64,000 nucleotides of DNA, taken from contig CALYLX010000134.1 in assembly GCA_944990035.1 (NCBI GenBank), positions 78,729 to 142,728 on the forward strand, given 5' to 3'. This document shows positions 48,096 through 60,555 of this stretch, in pieces (the stretch's first letter is position 1; each line of letters opens with the position of its first letter). The notes under the pieces are model-generated. The model searched no databases and was not told the DNA's origin. It saw only the letters and a program-made list of their open reading frames with translations. Source of the stretch: Clitopilus passeckerianus (taxonomy: Eukaryota; Basidiomycota; Agaricomycetes; Agaricales; Entolomataceae). A program made the translations under genes and the position numbers.

Positions 48096-48770
48096 TCAAA
48101 GCTGGCCAATTCTCTGCTGCATCTTCTCCTTGACCGTCTGGTACGCGTTCATAATCGTCTGCTCGTTGATGACGATCTCGGTCGTGTCTGCCCTCGGTCG
48201 GCTCACTCTCGATGCAATCGCTACCGAATCTGTGTCCATGATGATTCTATGTTGCCTCAGCCTGTGTGTATGCGGGCAGATTTTAGAAAAACGCACCCAT
48301 CATCGATAGTCTCATCCAGGCATAGAAGCACAAGGTCTAGATTCTCCAAAACACCCCGCTTTTCCAGCGCATTTCGCAGCAGCATAGTCAATGCTTCCGT
48401 CAAGGAGTTAAGGGCAGTGGAAAGCATGAGCTCGTTTTCCTGAGGGCTGGCAATGAAGTAAATGATTAGGTCTAGCGAGTGCTTGTACACGGCGAGATGG
48501 CCATCGTAAAGGATGATATCGCCTATTCAAAATAGAGAACCTTGTTGTCAGCTCAAAGACACGCTGGTTGAGAGTTGGAACGGGTGTACCTCCAGGCTTT
48601 TTGGTTTTTTGCCACAACCCCTTCTCGAACGCCTTCTGCTCCTTCAGTGTCAGGAACTCCTTAGGCTCTCCCGCTGGGTGGCCTTTGGGTCGGTAGTACT
48701 TGGCAAGAACACGGTGTCCTTCCGTGTCAAGTATCAAGAATGCGCTGATACTATACAGAGATAGATTCAT
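48096..48770 (-). CDS. RET3: Coatomer zeta subunit (zeta-COP)
   Basis: Three exons (48770-48590, 48522-48297, 48246-48096) give 185 residues, the normal length. The sequence begins Met-Asn-Leu-Ser-Leu-Tyr-Ser and continues with the longin-like fold: [12 protein letters not shown], then [11 protein letters not shown] and Leu-Asp-Glu-Thr-Ile-Asp-Asp-Gly-Ile. Zeta-COP pairs with gamma-COP in the COPI coat for Golgi-to-ER transport. The third acceptor (AACATAG) was chosen because it restores Asp-Asp-Gly-Ile-Ile. It is convergent with PTPA (203 bp) and divergent to U6 snRNA. Confidence 0.93.
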
Positions 48771-49013
48771 CTTGGAAAATAATCGATATTTAATCGAGCT
48801 GTCCCAACGCACTTCATGATGAACACGTACTTTGAGCAGACCACTGCGGTGAAATGATGAAGGTCAGCGTGTCGTTAGCCGGAAGCAGATGCGGGTATCG
48901 GGTGAGGGATTGATCGTAGTCCCAAATTAGGCCAAGGAGCAGCTTAGTAATTTCCTCGTGAGCTGAGCGAAATGCAAAACAGCAAGATTGTCCTAGGGAG
49001 AGAAGCTAACTTC

Positions 49014-49040
49014 TCTGTCCCCTTCGGGGTGACATACGAA

Positions 49041-49071
<31 letters not shown>

Positions 49072-49136
49072 GGCCCCTGCACAAGGATGACACGCTTTTC
49101 CGGAGTGGTAGACCTACGGGTCTCAATATTTATTTT
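49014..49136 (+). ncRNA. U6 spliceosomal snRNA
   Basis: The invariant core is present: AATTGGAACGATACAGAGAA, then GATTAGCATGGCCCCTGC, then ACAAGGATGACACGC (about 49041-49095). It contains the ACAGAGA box at 49055-49061 and the catalytic AGC triad. A 5' hairpin GTCCCC-TTCG-GGGTGAC (from about 49017) matches the usual U6 cap-proximal stem. The 3' end is placed at the TATTTATTTT run. Both ends are approximate by a few bases. Transcription by RNA polymerase III is known for U6. I see no convincing TATA box at -25 to -30. The RNA forms the catalytic core of the spliceosome with U2. Confidence 0.95.
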
Positions 49137-49469
49137 CCTTTTTCCTTTGAATACCGACAAGTAGATTGTAGCCTGGTTGCATCGATCGCTTCATGAATAT
49201 TGTACAAGTGCTTTGCTAGCATTGTTGGGCTGAAGGGACTGTAATGATTTCCTCTTGCTGTGAGCGTCCGACTCATATAGAAATAGCTTTTCTTTGAAGG
49301 GAAGGAATGGTTGTATCTCAAGTAGAGTTTTCGATCAAACAGTCCAATTGCGGCAGGGAAAACATCCCATTTATAACCTTAAAGTACATAGATAAACAAT
49401 ACATTATGTATTTGATTTTGGTGCGATACGGATAACCGTTTTTGAACGTAAGCACACAGGCGCATTGGC
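49137..49469. other. Downstream of U6 / 3' flank of GH81
   Basis: This 333-bp stretch has no gene. A possible polymerase III B-box-like sequence near 49175 (GGTTGCATCGATC) is a weak match only. Confidence 0.35.
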
Positions 49470-52466
49470 TTAGGCTTGAACGAGCCTGAAACCAACGCTG
49501 TTGGCTTCGTTGGGAATGTTGTTGATCAGTCCACCGCCACCTTGGATGCCGACGTAGTTCTTGTTGGATGCAGCCAGGATGGAGTAGACGCCACCAGCGG
49601 CTCCAGACTTTTGGCGAAGAACGAAGACCTCCCAGGCAGATGCAACATCGCGGGCCGCAGAGATAACGAAGGTGCCGCTGCTATCAGCCGTGACAAACTG
49701 GTTGGTGGAGGTGGCCTTGATGGTACCAGCGTTGGGTGCGAAACCGAAGCTGAACTTGGCAGCTTGGGCAGTGGAGGTACCAGTCGCCTGGAGGTTCTGG
49801 CCACTGAGGACGACGTATTGGTTGTTGGTGGTGGATTGGATGTAGTAAGTGCCGGTGGGGTTGCCGGGGGCGGAGTTGCAGACGCCAGAGGCGCCAGCGC
49901 GGGTGGAGATGAAGTAGAGCTGGTTGCTGAAGGAGTTGCCGGAACCCCAGGTGGTGAGTTGGGTCGAGCGCTGAGCAGCAAGCGATGGGTTGGCCTGGGA
50001 GAGAGCGGCGTAGATGACAGACTTCCACTCATCACCGTAGGTAGGGTCGTTGATCTCGTTTTGGGCGTAATTGTAAACATTCTGGGCCCAGGTGGCGTCG
50101 TACATGTACTCGTTGATGGGTGTGACAGGGAGAATCTGGATAGCAGCGATTTCGACCTTCTGGTCGCCCCAGAAGCTAGAAAGGCTGTTACTATCGCTGG
50201 CTTAGATGACAGAAGAGCCATAACTTACAGCCATGCACCGGATTGCCAGTCCTCGACGTTACCGACAGTGACGAGGTTGCGGAAACCTTGCTCGGGATAA
50301 GGCTGGTCCCTGTCGTTGCCGTTGGCTGCGGGGTACAAATGCCAGTAGACCTGGGCAGCGTGTTGCTCCGTAGCGAGAAGGAGTCGGGCGTAGTTCTGGA
50401 TGTCGGTGTTTCCGATGACGTTGGCCCAGAGGAGAGCACCATAGTAACCATTAACTGCCTCTCCGATGGACTCTTGATCACGAGCACCGGCACCACCAGC
50501 AATACCAGAAGCTGGTCGAGAGATCAAGACACATCAAATGCAGCAGGGATATCAGCCTTACCCCAGGAGTGTCCAGCAAACCAATCACGGCAGCGAGCAA
50601 CAGGGAACCAAGGATCTTGGCGAGAGGGGTTGACGATATCTCGGAGGAACCAACTCATGGTCGATCCGTACTGGTTCTTCCAGCCAGCATCATACCTGGA
50701 AAGCACGAAAGGTCAACGAAGGAACTGCAGCGAGTAGCCAAAACCACTTACTTGGCAATGACAGCGGCAGCATGGAGAATGTAGCCGTAGTGGAAGTGAT
50801 GATCGTTGTAATAGCCATTGCCGTAATCAACCCAGACGTTGTTGTAGCCAGCCTTGTTAATGATACCACCCCAGGCAGTCTCGTATGCGGGGATCGTAGA
50901 CGAGGCAGAGTTGAACTACAAAAGATGTTTCAGCTGGTAGATTCATCGGAAGCGGAACACCGGGCTTACCATGTAGCTGTACATGCCTTTGAGGTAGGTG
51001 GTAACTTTGGGAATCAAGTCAGAGCGACCAACATGTTCGGCGATGAGTCTGGACAGGATATTAGTCTGAGATCGTTGTCTTGGAAAGGTGTTGCACTCAC
51101 GCCAACCGGGAAACCTTTGCTACCTGTCCACCGAAGAAGTAGAAATCGCCGGGCTCAGCAACAGCGGGGAGGTTGTTGATCTCGTATTCGAGACCAGCCT
51201 TCAAGCTGTCCAAGCAAGACCCGTCAGGGTTCCTTGGTGCGTTCCAGGTGATTGTGGGCAGATTGTAGGCGAGCCTCCAGACGTTTCCAAGGGCAGGATA
51301 CATGTATCCCTTGGTAGTAAGGTAAGAGAGCGCAGAGGTAGCGAGGAAGTTCGGGTTCTGAAGCTTGATACTAGTGGGACATTAGAGGGTATCAATTCAT
51401 TAGGGAGATAGTTAAATACCGGTGGTGGGGCCAGGTGAGCATCAAGAGTTGGCCTGCATTGCCAGTGACCGTCCAGGTGAATGTCAAGGTTCCGACATCA
51501 CCAGCGAAGCTGTAATCAGTGACGACAGCAGTAGGGTAGTTCTGGTAGTACTGATCAAGGGCAGCTTCGTGACCGGGTGCATTGAGTTTAACAACACGGA
51601 GGACACCGTTGAACTGGGCGCCAGCGGTAATGGTACCAGCGTTGGTGGCAGTGAGGGCAAGATTTCCGTTGAGCGAGTAGATGATGTAAGTTCCGGCAGT
51701 GTTGACAACCTTGAATTTGGCAGCGGTGGCGGTGGCTGACAAGGTTCAAGGACAACGTTAGGATGACTGCGCAATGGAACAGAGGGCAAGACTTACTGCT
51801 GGCGCCGGATCCCAAGTTGGTACCAGCAAAGTTAGTGATGGCACCCTGTCCACTAGTCAACTTCGGGGTTGCACCTGCGTACTTGAAGGTCATGTAAGGC
51901 GCTCCGGGAACCAAGTAAGTCGTCATTGTGCTCCCGCCCGTGAAGAATTGAGCGGTGACGGATTGAGTGTCCTATGGGCTTGTCAGTAACTTGGGCCGAG
52001 AAAAAGCAAAGAAAGAGGCGTACCCAGGAAAGAGCCTTACGGCCCCTAGGGTCACCATTGTGCTCGGTGAAGCCAGCCGTCCAGTCCACTTGGGTAGGCT
52101 GGTGGATAGAAACACCATCGAAGTCTCGTTTAGCCGAGATACCGAACGAAATTCCGGTGTTGGTGAAACTGCTCTGGTAAGGGAATGGTCCTGCGACGGC
52201 ACTAAAGGCCAGATGAGGTTCGTTGAATAAACGACGATGAGGAAAACGTACGCAGTTCCATTGGCAGCAGCATAGCCAGCCCACCAGTCGTTGGTCGGGT
52301 AGGGTGGGGAGAACCCTTGGAAGAAGGAGTTGGGAGGTTGATCATTGGCAATGGAACCACCTGAAGGAGCAGGACGGTCAGTGCCGATGGGCCCAAAGAC
52401 AGCAGCCACCGGCCTAGACGATAGGACGCTGCAGAACACAGCTAGGAGAGAACGCTTGAGAACCAT
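49470..52466 (-). CDS. GH81 endo-1,3-beta-glucanase with C-terminal beta-trefoil-like extension
   Basis: Ten exons run from 52466 (52466-52252, 52201-52024, 51971-51797, 51735-51420, 51370-51101, 51048-50970, 50915-about 50752, 50695-50562, 50511-50229, 50175-49470) and give 839 residues. A signal peptide (about 1-22) precedes the GH81 domain: Pro-Thr-Asn-Asp-Trp-Trp-Ala-Gly-Tyr near the start, then [10 protein letters not shown] and Pro-Trp-Phe-Pro-Val-Ala-Arg. The catalytic pair sits in [10 protein letters not shown], with its two Glu four apart. The enzyme hydrolyses beta-1,3-glucan by inversion, in wall remodelling or attack on other fungi. The last about 140 residues are an appended repeat region ([19 protein letters not shown]) that looks fascin/trefoil-like and may bind carbohydrate. 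Confidence 0.92.
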
Positions 52467-54308
52467 TGAGGGAACGTTGGTCTAATAGGGCAACTTTCGT
52501 CCCTCTTTATACTGCTTCACGAGTGCCGAAAAGGCATCCCTGATGGATGTGCAAGGCGTCATTTGTCTCTTCTCTTTCCTATCTGGAACAGATGATAGTT
52601 AGATTTAATTGAGGATTTCCGAAAGCACTTTAGAGTTACCGTCATCATGTCGGAAATTTTCTGAGCAAGCGATGTTACGCGTGCTAATTGGGACCAGATG
52701 ATGAACGGCAACGAGCTGGAACAACAATCGACCTTGCACATGACAACTTTCTCGTGAAGGAAAGTCAACGGTGTCAGGGAACGGTTAGTACATGGTGACC
52801 TCGCAAAAACGGCCGACCGCGCCGAGGCTCAAAGATTTGCGAGAAGAACCCGAAAGTGCCCCATACGGCATTGACGAGTCAAGGCGTCAAGCTACGTTCA
52901 TTGCCATCCATCATGACGCATCGGACTGTTACAAGGGAAGAGCATCCGCAAGATAACTGCCCTGGGCTAAGAGACCATGTGCTTTGAATTCACACACAGT
53001 CACTGGAGGATCGTTTTCCGCTAGGTTTCCATTCCCAAGTTGTTCCCCAGTATTATGATAGTAAATAGGCTTGTCGAGCTCGATCGTTTGGTCATATGAT
53101 GCCGGATATAAGCCACTGTAACGAGCACCACGAGTGTAGCAATATAATCGGGTTGAGGTGGACGATTTTGATGGTCATTTGATGACAATTTAGAGGTACG
53201 AGTTTGCCAACTTGCACTAGGCTAGATGTAGCACGCTGGGCGGCCACAGCTCGAACGCTTCTTCTGCCAGAACCCCCGGACCTTTCCACCGAGGCCTATT
53301 CTTTGGGCGCTCTATGATAGGGTGTCAAGGCGCTCAGTATTGCTGGACGACGGGATGGAGTCGTTGAAGGGCCACATCCTTTGGTATGTCCGTTAGAGAC
53401 CGGTCGGTATCTATTTTGTGGTGTAGATTTTCTGTTGCTTCGGTCAGATGAACGACCCGAGACTGTCAGCATGTGCATCCAGTAAAAATTCAAGACCAAG
53501 CGCACTGGTGTGGTGAGTGGGTCGGTGAGAGGTGAACAAACCAGGAGGATCACACGGACCAATCGGGCCTGAATGATCCTTCACGTGAGCCTCGAAAACA
53601 GCCAGATGCTTAGTGCGTCCGAGATGACTTGGAAAGCGGATGGAAACCAACGTGCTCGGTATGTTTTCTGCAGTTCCCAACAGAAAACCTTGATCTACGA
53701 CGTCCATTTTCATGAAGCGAACAGTTCTGCTCCACTTACCCTAGATCGGTCCCGCATGACAACTTCGAAGGCATTCCAAATCTGGGGTCTCTAACCGAAC
53801 CGAGAGCTGGTTCTGCTTGACCTTGTTCCTGCTGTTGAGGTACCTTTCGGGTACATTGAGCAATCTGCAAGAGAGGCTCAGGCATCGTGAAGTTCGTTTT
53901 TACGCATGGGCAATCTGGGGAACTGACTCCGAACGATTTTTCTTCCCATGAAGAAAATGACCAGGGTAAAGTTCCAAATATTTCCTGCCGTTACGTTTAC
54001 AGCGATCTTGCTAGCTTCGTAGTGCCAATGTCTTGATTGTGGTTATCTTAGTTGTATGAAGTATGACCTCACTGGGGTTCACGTGGGGCCTCGGTGCCTC
54101 GATGAAATGCTAGCATTTGTGGAAAGAGAATGGCGTGCAATGATAAGTTGTTAAAAAGGTAGTGTCGATCTATGGACATGCACACATTTTATACACTCTG
54201 GAGATCCGGGGAAGCCCATGATCTAGCAACCATTCAGTACACGGGTCAAGACAAAGTCTCCGAATGCTCACCTCCCACAAAAGGCCGTATCAGACCCCTA
54301 CAAGTGCC
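52467..54308. other. 1.8 kb without a supported gene
   Basis: Both strands contain only short frames with no domain or splice logic. The first 60 bases downstream of the GH81 ATG (reading away) include a TATA-like ATACTGC. No repeat arms or RNA genes are visible. Confidence 0.4.
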
Positions 54309-57300
54309 TTACTGGAAGTCATACAGATTGATCTTCCATTCGGTATCATTACTGGCTAGGGTTGGCTGTGGTATCTTGTCGATCGGATGGACTTTGCGCT
54401 CTCGTTCAACCTCCTCCATGCGGGCCGCCCATGTGTCAGGCGTGATCTCTTCTGGGGGTTTGAACCATATTCCGTCCAGCGCGGTCTTCAGCTCATCCCT
54501 AAACTCAATTACACGTTGTTGCATCTTCTGACCTTCCTTGCGATGCTCATCGGTGAACTGCAATAGATGTGGGAGAAGATTACCCGCGTCGCCTGCATGT
54601 CATCAGTCTTGTGCGGCGTGGCGAATGGGTGACGACAAATGTACTTGCCTTGGATGGTGGCAAAGCGCGTTGCGAGCTTCGTTACAGACTTTAGGAGGTA
54701 CTCCTCTTCATCGACGGTACCCTTCCGCCCAGAACCAACCTTGCGTTCCAGCTTGCGTTTCGACCGCGAACTCCGCTTGGAGGTCCGTGAGGCGGCGGTG
54801 GATGGTGCGACGGTGTATCGAGTGAACGCAGTTGGGGCCATGGAAACGTCAGTCATAACGTCTACGTTGTGCAGATTGGGGTCCTCCATGGCATAGAATG
54901 CCTCTGGATAGAAGAAGGTATATCAACATCATCCCTCATTTAGCAGGTTGAGCGTTAGTCCCCACCAGGCTCTTCGACTTTCTTTATCCTGAGCTCTCGC
55001 AATCGGTTGACTTGCTTGCGAAGTTGCTCCTGGCATTCAGAAATATCTTCGATGACCTGAGCGACACTCTCAAGTGCACCAGGGTGGACTATGTCTTCTA
55101 TGAATTCCGGCTTCTTTTGAAGGGCAATCTGAGAATTCGTGAGCGGGGAGTTACCATATCATAGGGGCGGTACATACAATACGCCGCGCTTCGGAGAAGT
55201 GATTCCCAGACACAAATGCAATGATAGCTTCGCGCACGTCGTTGGCATAGTCCAGCAAAACCCTGCCAGCCTCCGAATGTCTCTTCTTGGAGACCAAGTC
55301 CTCTGCAATTCACGTCAGGACCGCTGCTGAGAATTTGGCGGACCAACGCTTGCCTGCGACTCTGTAACCGGCGCCGATGACCTCTTCATCGGGCAAACTG
55401 ATTTTAGAGGCCAAGAAAAAAAATTCTTGCCACTCAAGCGCCTTCTCGTGGGCGACCATCGCTTTCTGGTGGGCCTCGGCTTCATGGAAAACTATTGAAA
55501 ATAGCTTAATCGGAGGCTTTAGAGATCAAGTGTGGGGCACGTACTTGATGCTGCCTGTCTGAATTCCCTCCGTTCGAAGAGGTAATCCCCATATAGTTGA
55601 AGCACGTTCTGTGCCGCCGATCAACGTTCAACGTCTGGTCCGATCGCGAGTTGTCACGAATTGCACACCTTATACTTCGCTGTACCCTTCCATATTTTGA
55701 GAGCGGCCTCGTATAGCCGATGCCGCTCGGTATAGCTCATGGCTGTTTCAAAGTACTCGTCCCCTTGAGATCTTTCCTGTCAGCATACAGTCGCAACGAG
55801 ACCCGGACACAAACCCAGGGCACGAACCTGCTTGCCTCAGATTCCTCAAGGCACTCTCATGCCTTCTGAGATGGTCGTCGATCCGGAATCGCTGATAGTA
55901 TTTTTCGAGGGCCCTAAGTTCTCGGAGGAATGGAAGGTATTCTCTTGGATCCTTTTGCGCGTGTTGCGCGATCATGAGGACCAGGGAGAAGTCGTACATT
56001 CCGAGAGCGGTGTCAAATAACCTGTCAGCGTCCACAAGGAAGATGATATATTTGACCGCATCTTCGACGATATCTGGATTGGTCTCTGCCACATCGATAT
56101 TTTAGCACGTTACGAGCAATCAAGATGTCGGAGACATTATACCTCGTAGCCTGAGAAGGACCGACAAACCAGATTCGTGGTCTGGAGGTGTTTTTACGAC
56201 GTAGGCCGTGAGGATCGAATTGACATATCTTGTGAGATCCCTTTGTTCAAGTTGCTCTCGCATAGCATCGCATATCTTAGCAATAGTATCTGCCGGTTGA
56301 TTTCCTTGGCTAATCAGAGTATTTAGCACTAGAAGGCTACTTGAAGACTAAGCGAAAACCCACCCAATGCCGGTGAGAAATAGGTTGAGATGGTCAACTT
56401 CGTGTACTTGGTCAACAAATGACGGTATGCGTTCCATGAACTTTTGCTCGTCGTGATACACCAGGACATTCAGGTCTATTCGATGCTTGCGGCATGCGAA
56501 GAATGCTTTCCTGTAGTTGCCTCTAAAAATTAGGAGTGAGCCTAGCCATCAGTAAAGTCCAGATAGCGAAAGAATATAATACCCACGCGCCGATGTCTTG
56601 CCGGACGACTTCCATGACCAGCGGTCTTGGATTGATCGTCTCCAGGTTTCCTCTAGGCATCTGTAATACCAGGCTCATCGAACTCGGTACGGCGACGACA
56701 ATCCTCGAACCCCTCTCAACTCTCCTCTTCTCCCACTCCGCCTCTAGGACTTTACTCGTGTTCGCATCTTCGGAATCCAGAAGTCCTTCGAGACTAGTGA
56801 TGGGGACGAACTTGACTTCATGAGCGGTGGTCGTGAATATTATGTATCCAGACGCGATAGTGAAGGAAGTGGCATTGGTGGCGAGGATTTGGGATGACTC
56901 TGGGGACGTAACATAGAGTTTGCCTGAACTACCTAGGCCGGCGTAGATAGAGGTTGAGATTGTCGCAGAGTTGTTCGTGCCAGGAACACTCTGGGTCTGT
57001 AGACAGAACTCTGGAAGGCGAGATGAGGTGTGTTGGAATATACTGGATTCCGCGTCATCTACACCCGTAATTTAGGATGGCGAAATGGAGTCCAAAACAA
57101 ATACGCACAATATAGTATCTTCCCATCGGCGGCTTCGACGGCGATACCACCTTTCGTCTGAACAAGCCTACAACCCTTCCCCGTCAATTTGACAATTGTA
57201 GCCTTAGGACGTTCTTCGTGAGCCTTGGCCACAAACACTGAGACCAAGTCTTCCTTCAGATCCGTCCACAGAACCGCGACATTCACGTCTCCCTCAGCTG

Positions 57301-59247
57301 CCCCGTCCTCACTCCAGATATGAACCTGCCGAGCGCTCCTGGACCCATCATAATCGTCGTGCAGAGGTCCACCAAACTTCAGAATGGGATCCATGACCTT
57401 TGCCCTGCCTCCCTCGAGACGCGTCTGCAGATCCCAAATTTCGACGAAGCCAGATTCCCATAATACGGCCAGAGTATCTGGCTTAGTCGAGAAGCTGGCA
57501 TGAATAGGTGTTCTATGAGCAAAGGGGCGATCTCGGTTGTCGGCGATGTCTAGTTGGTAGGGGGACATTGGCGGTGGTACGTTTTGAACCCTGAAAGGTG
57601 TGAGTAAGAGTCTTGCTGAGGATTTGTTAATTATGGGCTGTCGTATTGAAGACAGATGGCACCCACGTCCGTCGAAAACAGCCACTGATCCAGAATCCAC
57701 GGGTGGTTGGGAAGGAGATGCGAACGTCTCCCAGGCATAAGTCCTTTTAAGTATTGACGCTGTTGGTGTGTCAGATGCACCATACGAGTTCAAATATAGG
57801 TAGATACTTACTCTCAGTCGTCAAGATGAGTTGTAGGGCATGCTCAGGGTGCCAGGCAACAGAAGTAAATCGCCCAGGTTTGCCCGTTGAAACTTGGGGA
57901 GCAGGAATCTCCTGTTTCAAGTACCAGTGGTAGTTTCCAGTAGACCAAAGTTGCACTAAGCGAAGGTCAGAACCCGGCCAGTAAACGGGTAGAGGCAAAC
58001 TTACCAATGTCACCCTCTTCTCTCTCTACCCAAAGCGAAAGTACGTTGGAATCCGAGCTCCAGCCCACCTCCTTCACTCTGTATCCCCATCTCAGTTTCT
58101 CTGAAGATTCTTTTGATGCCAAGTCGACAGCTCTGACCCCGAATTCTCCATGTCTCAAGCCGTTCCTCTCAAAGAAGACAACGTCATGCCTTCCTATCTT
58201 TCCAGCTCCTCCACCTGCAAATCCAAATCTCTGGGTGCCAACAATTAAGTTTCCGGACGGCCGCCATGAAACTGTATGTTCTAGTCCAGCAACAGCTTCG
58301 GAAGTCGATTGGAGTGCGGCTTCGCGATTGTATACACGGAGAGTTCGTCGGAGGAGGTTATTGTTGTCGGAAGCCGGAGGAGAGAGGAATGAAACGACGA
58401 AGAAAGCACCATCACCGCGCCAGCTAATTCGAGGGATTCCGTCGTCATCGGGACTCGAACCGATTGCCTGGGGTGCTGGTGCATTGGCAGCAGCTTTGCC
58501 GAGGGATCCATGGAATTGAGTTTGCTTGGAGCCCCAGCCGACGTTGATTGGTGCCTCTGAGATACAGGTTAACAAGTATTAATATTGGGCCTGGTGGCAT
58601 ACCTTCTCCAAAATCGGACGTCTCAACGGGCGCCTCGGATAAGACATCAAATCCAGTAGTCATTAGTATTAATTTTCCTTCCCCTGCAAGAGCCGTCAAT
58701 TTCAGTGATAAAAATCTGAAGATAGGCAGTTACCCGTAATGAGGGCCAGCAGAGAGTCATCTGGACTCCACGACGCGGCAAGAATGCCAGGTTCGACAGT
58801 TCCTTCTACTTCCACCTGAGACAATCGAAACAGGTACCATTGAAGCAATGAACTGTGGAAGCAGTGAAGGGGCTTACGAGGCCACTTTCAAAGTCGACTG
58901 TGCATATGTCGCCACTCCGTACTATCATCGAAATCTTTTGGAGTTCTAGGACAACCCTGAATGCTACGACCTGCGGTGCGTCTATGTTCTGCGAGGAAGC
59001 CACTGTAGAAAAAATTGCAAATGACAGAGGCTTTTGAACTAGGAATCAATGTATGTTCATGAAAAACAGGTTCTATACTCACCTCATCGTCCTTTACTTT
59101 CCAAACCTCTATTTCGGCCTCTCCATCCGGATTTAATCGTTCAGAGGCGGCGTAAAGTACATTTTGGTCCAGGTCGAGAGCTGTCGCACTCAATCTAGCG
59201 TTTGGGAGAGACACGCTCTCAATAGTCGCCAAAGTAAGGTTCCGCAT
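54309..59247 (-). CDS. ELP1: Elongator complex subunit 1 (Elp1/IKI3)
   Basis: This is the large scaffold of Elongator, which adds the cm5 side chain (on to mcm5 and mcm5s2) at wobble U34 of tRNAs. Exon 1 (59247-59083) starts Met-Arg-Asn-Leu and gives 55 codons. The following exons encode two WD40-type propellers: Ala-Ala-Ser-Trp-Ser-Pro-Asp-Asp near 58770, Arg-Ile-Ser-Trp-Arg-Gly-Asp-Gly near 58420, and Val-Ala-Trp-His-Pro-Glu-His-Ala near 57850. A TPR-type helical region follows (Leu-Arg-Asn-Leu-Arg-Gln-Ala near 55840, and Phe-Leu-Arg-Glu-Leu-Arg-Ala-Leu-Glu). The C-terminus contains an Arg/Lys-Ser-rich basic patch (about 54740-54790), known in Elp1 for tRNA contact, and ends Leu-Tyr-Asp-Phe-Gln at 54312. 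I did not fix every intron in the middle part, so the internal boundaries are approximate. Confidence 0.92.
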
Positions 59248-59430
59248 CGTCAAAGTCAAAGTCTAAGAGGCCCTAGCCTATACCATAGATTAGATCAAAC
59301 CAGCAGAGTCACACTGTGACGATCGAAACTTTTCGGCAGATTGTTTGGCTTCGTCGGATTAGTCAAACATCCAAATAAGGCAGTCGCAAGATTTTGACTT
59401 GAGCGATCATTCTTGACGCTCTGGAGGACG
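59248..59430. promoter_or_regulatory. Shared divergent promoter, Elp1 / Efg1
   Basis: Only 183 bp separate the two start codons, so both promoters must lie here. No TATA box is evident. Co-regulation of a tRNA-modification and an rRNA-processing gene is suggested by this arrangement but is not shown. Confidence 0.45.
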
Positions 59431-60388
59431 ATGGGACCAACACGAACGCCAAAAGTTCAGCATAGTAGCGCGGAAGCCTCTTCGAGCAAACGACAGTCAT
59501 CGAGTCAAAAGGCGAAGAAAAAGAATCCTCAGAAGGAACCGAATGCTTTGCCGGGGATTCAAAAGATTAAGTCCTCACTAAGGCAGGCGAGGAGGTTGTT
59601 GGCCAAGGTATTATTTGATGGAGAAACGGAAGGCGTATGCTGAACTCAACGCTAGGACAAACTTGCAGCAGATGTTAGGGTAGCGACTGAGCGACGGGTG
59701 AAATCTCTTGAGGCAGAACTTGCTCAGGCCGAAATGGCCAGGAAGGAGCGGAATATGGCCGTGCGATATCATAAAATCAAGTTCTTCGGTGCGCCCTTAT
59801 TCCTTATCTATAATTACTTTGATTTAGCCCAGACTCTTACAGAGAGACAGAAAGTCGTCAGAAAGCTGAATCAGACGAAGAAACGGCTGGCCACTGCCAG
59901 TGGTTCTTCTAAATCCGAACTGGAGTCTGCAATATATGAGCTCCGTGTGGACCTAAATTACATTCTTGTACGTGAAATATTCTCTCTAGCTTCCCCCTAC
60001 CTAACATAATTATATTCAGCATTACCCAAAAACCAAGAAATATATCTCCCTCTTCCCTCCTGAAATCCGTGAACACCTTGCAGACGCACCAAATCCCAAA
60101 GTCAATCCAGAAGCGGAAGAGATTAGGTCTTGGATACAGGAGCAAATGAAGTCTGGTGCTCTGTCGGCTGAGCCAGAAACTACTCTGGATGCAAAGCACG
60201 ATGGTTACGGACAAAAATTGACATCGACATCGAAAACTGACTGGGCGGGGGAGAAGAAGAGTAAAAGTAAAGATACATCTGCCAAAACAACGAAGGATAG
60301 GAGTCAGAAGATTGTTGAAGAGAAGGATGACTTCTTTGAAGAAGACGATGAAGAGGAGGAAGAAGGGGATGATGATTCGGACACTTAA
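59431..60388 (+). CDS. EFG1: rRNA-processing protein Efg1
   Basis: Four exons (59431-59607, 59656-59788, 59843-59967, 60020-60388) give 267 residues. A basic N-terminus leads into the conserved coiled-coil: Ile-Lys-Lys/Lys-Ser-Ser-Leu-Arg-Gln-Ala-Arg-Arg-Leu-Leu, Arg-Tyr-His-Lys-Ile-Lys-Phe-Phe-Glu-Arg-Gln-Lys. Asp-Leu-Asn-Tyr-Ile-Leu-His-Tyr-Pro-Lys-Thr-Lys-Lys-Tyr-Ile-Ser-Leu-Phe follows, and is diagnostic. The tail is Lys- then Asp/Glu-rich. Yeast Efg1 (not the Candida transcription factor of that name) is a nucleolar protein for 18S rRNA maturation. Confidence 0.92.
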
Positions 60389-60555
60389 TGAGGTCCCAAA
60401 TGCACTGTGGCTGGCTTGTACTCCTATTCATTTGCACCTTACGGACCCAATTGGAGGACTTCAGGAAAAGAAAATTGTCATAAAGTTCTTTAAGAGACCA
60501 TAAAATCCGGATACATTATAACAGGAAATAACGTAATTCGAGAAGTCCAAAAGCA

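Noticed and set aside
49476..50300. Long plus-strand frame of 274 codons opposite GH81
   Set aside because: It is the antisense shadow of a GC-biased GH81 exon; its product is Gly/Val/Asp-rich with no domain.
58445..58460. Polymerase III B-box-like GGTTCGAGTCC on the minus strand
   Set aside because: It lies within the Elp1 coding sequence, and no tRNA arms fold around it.
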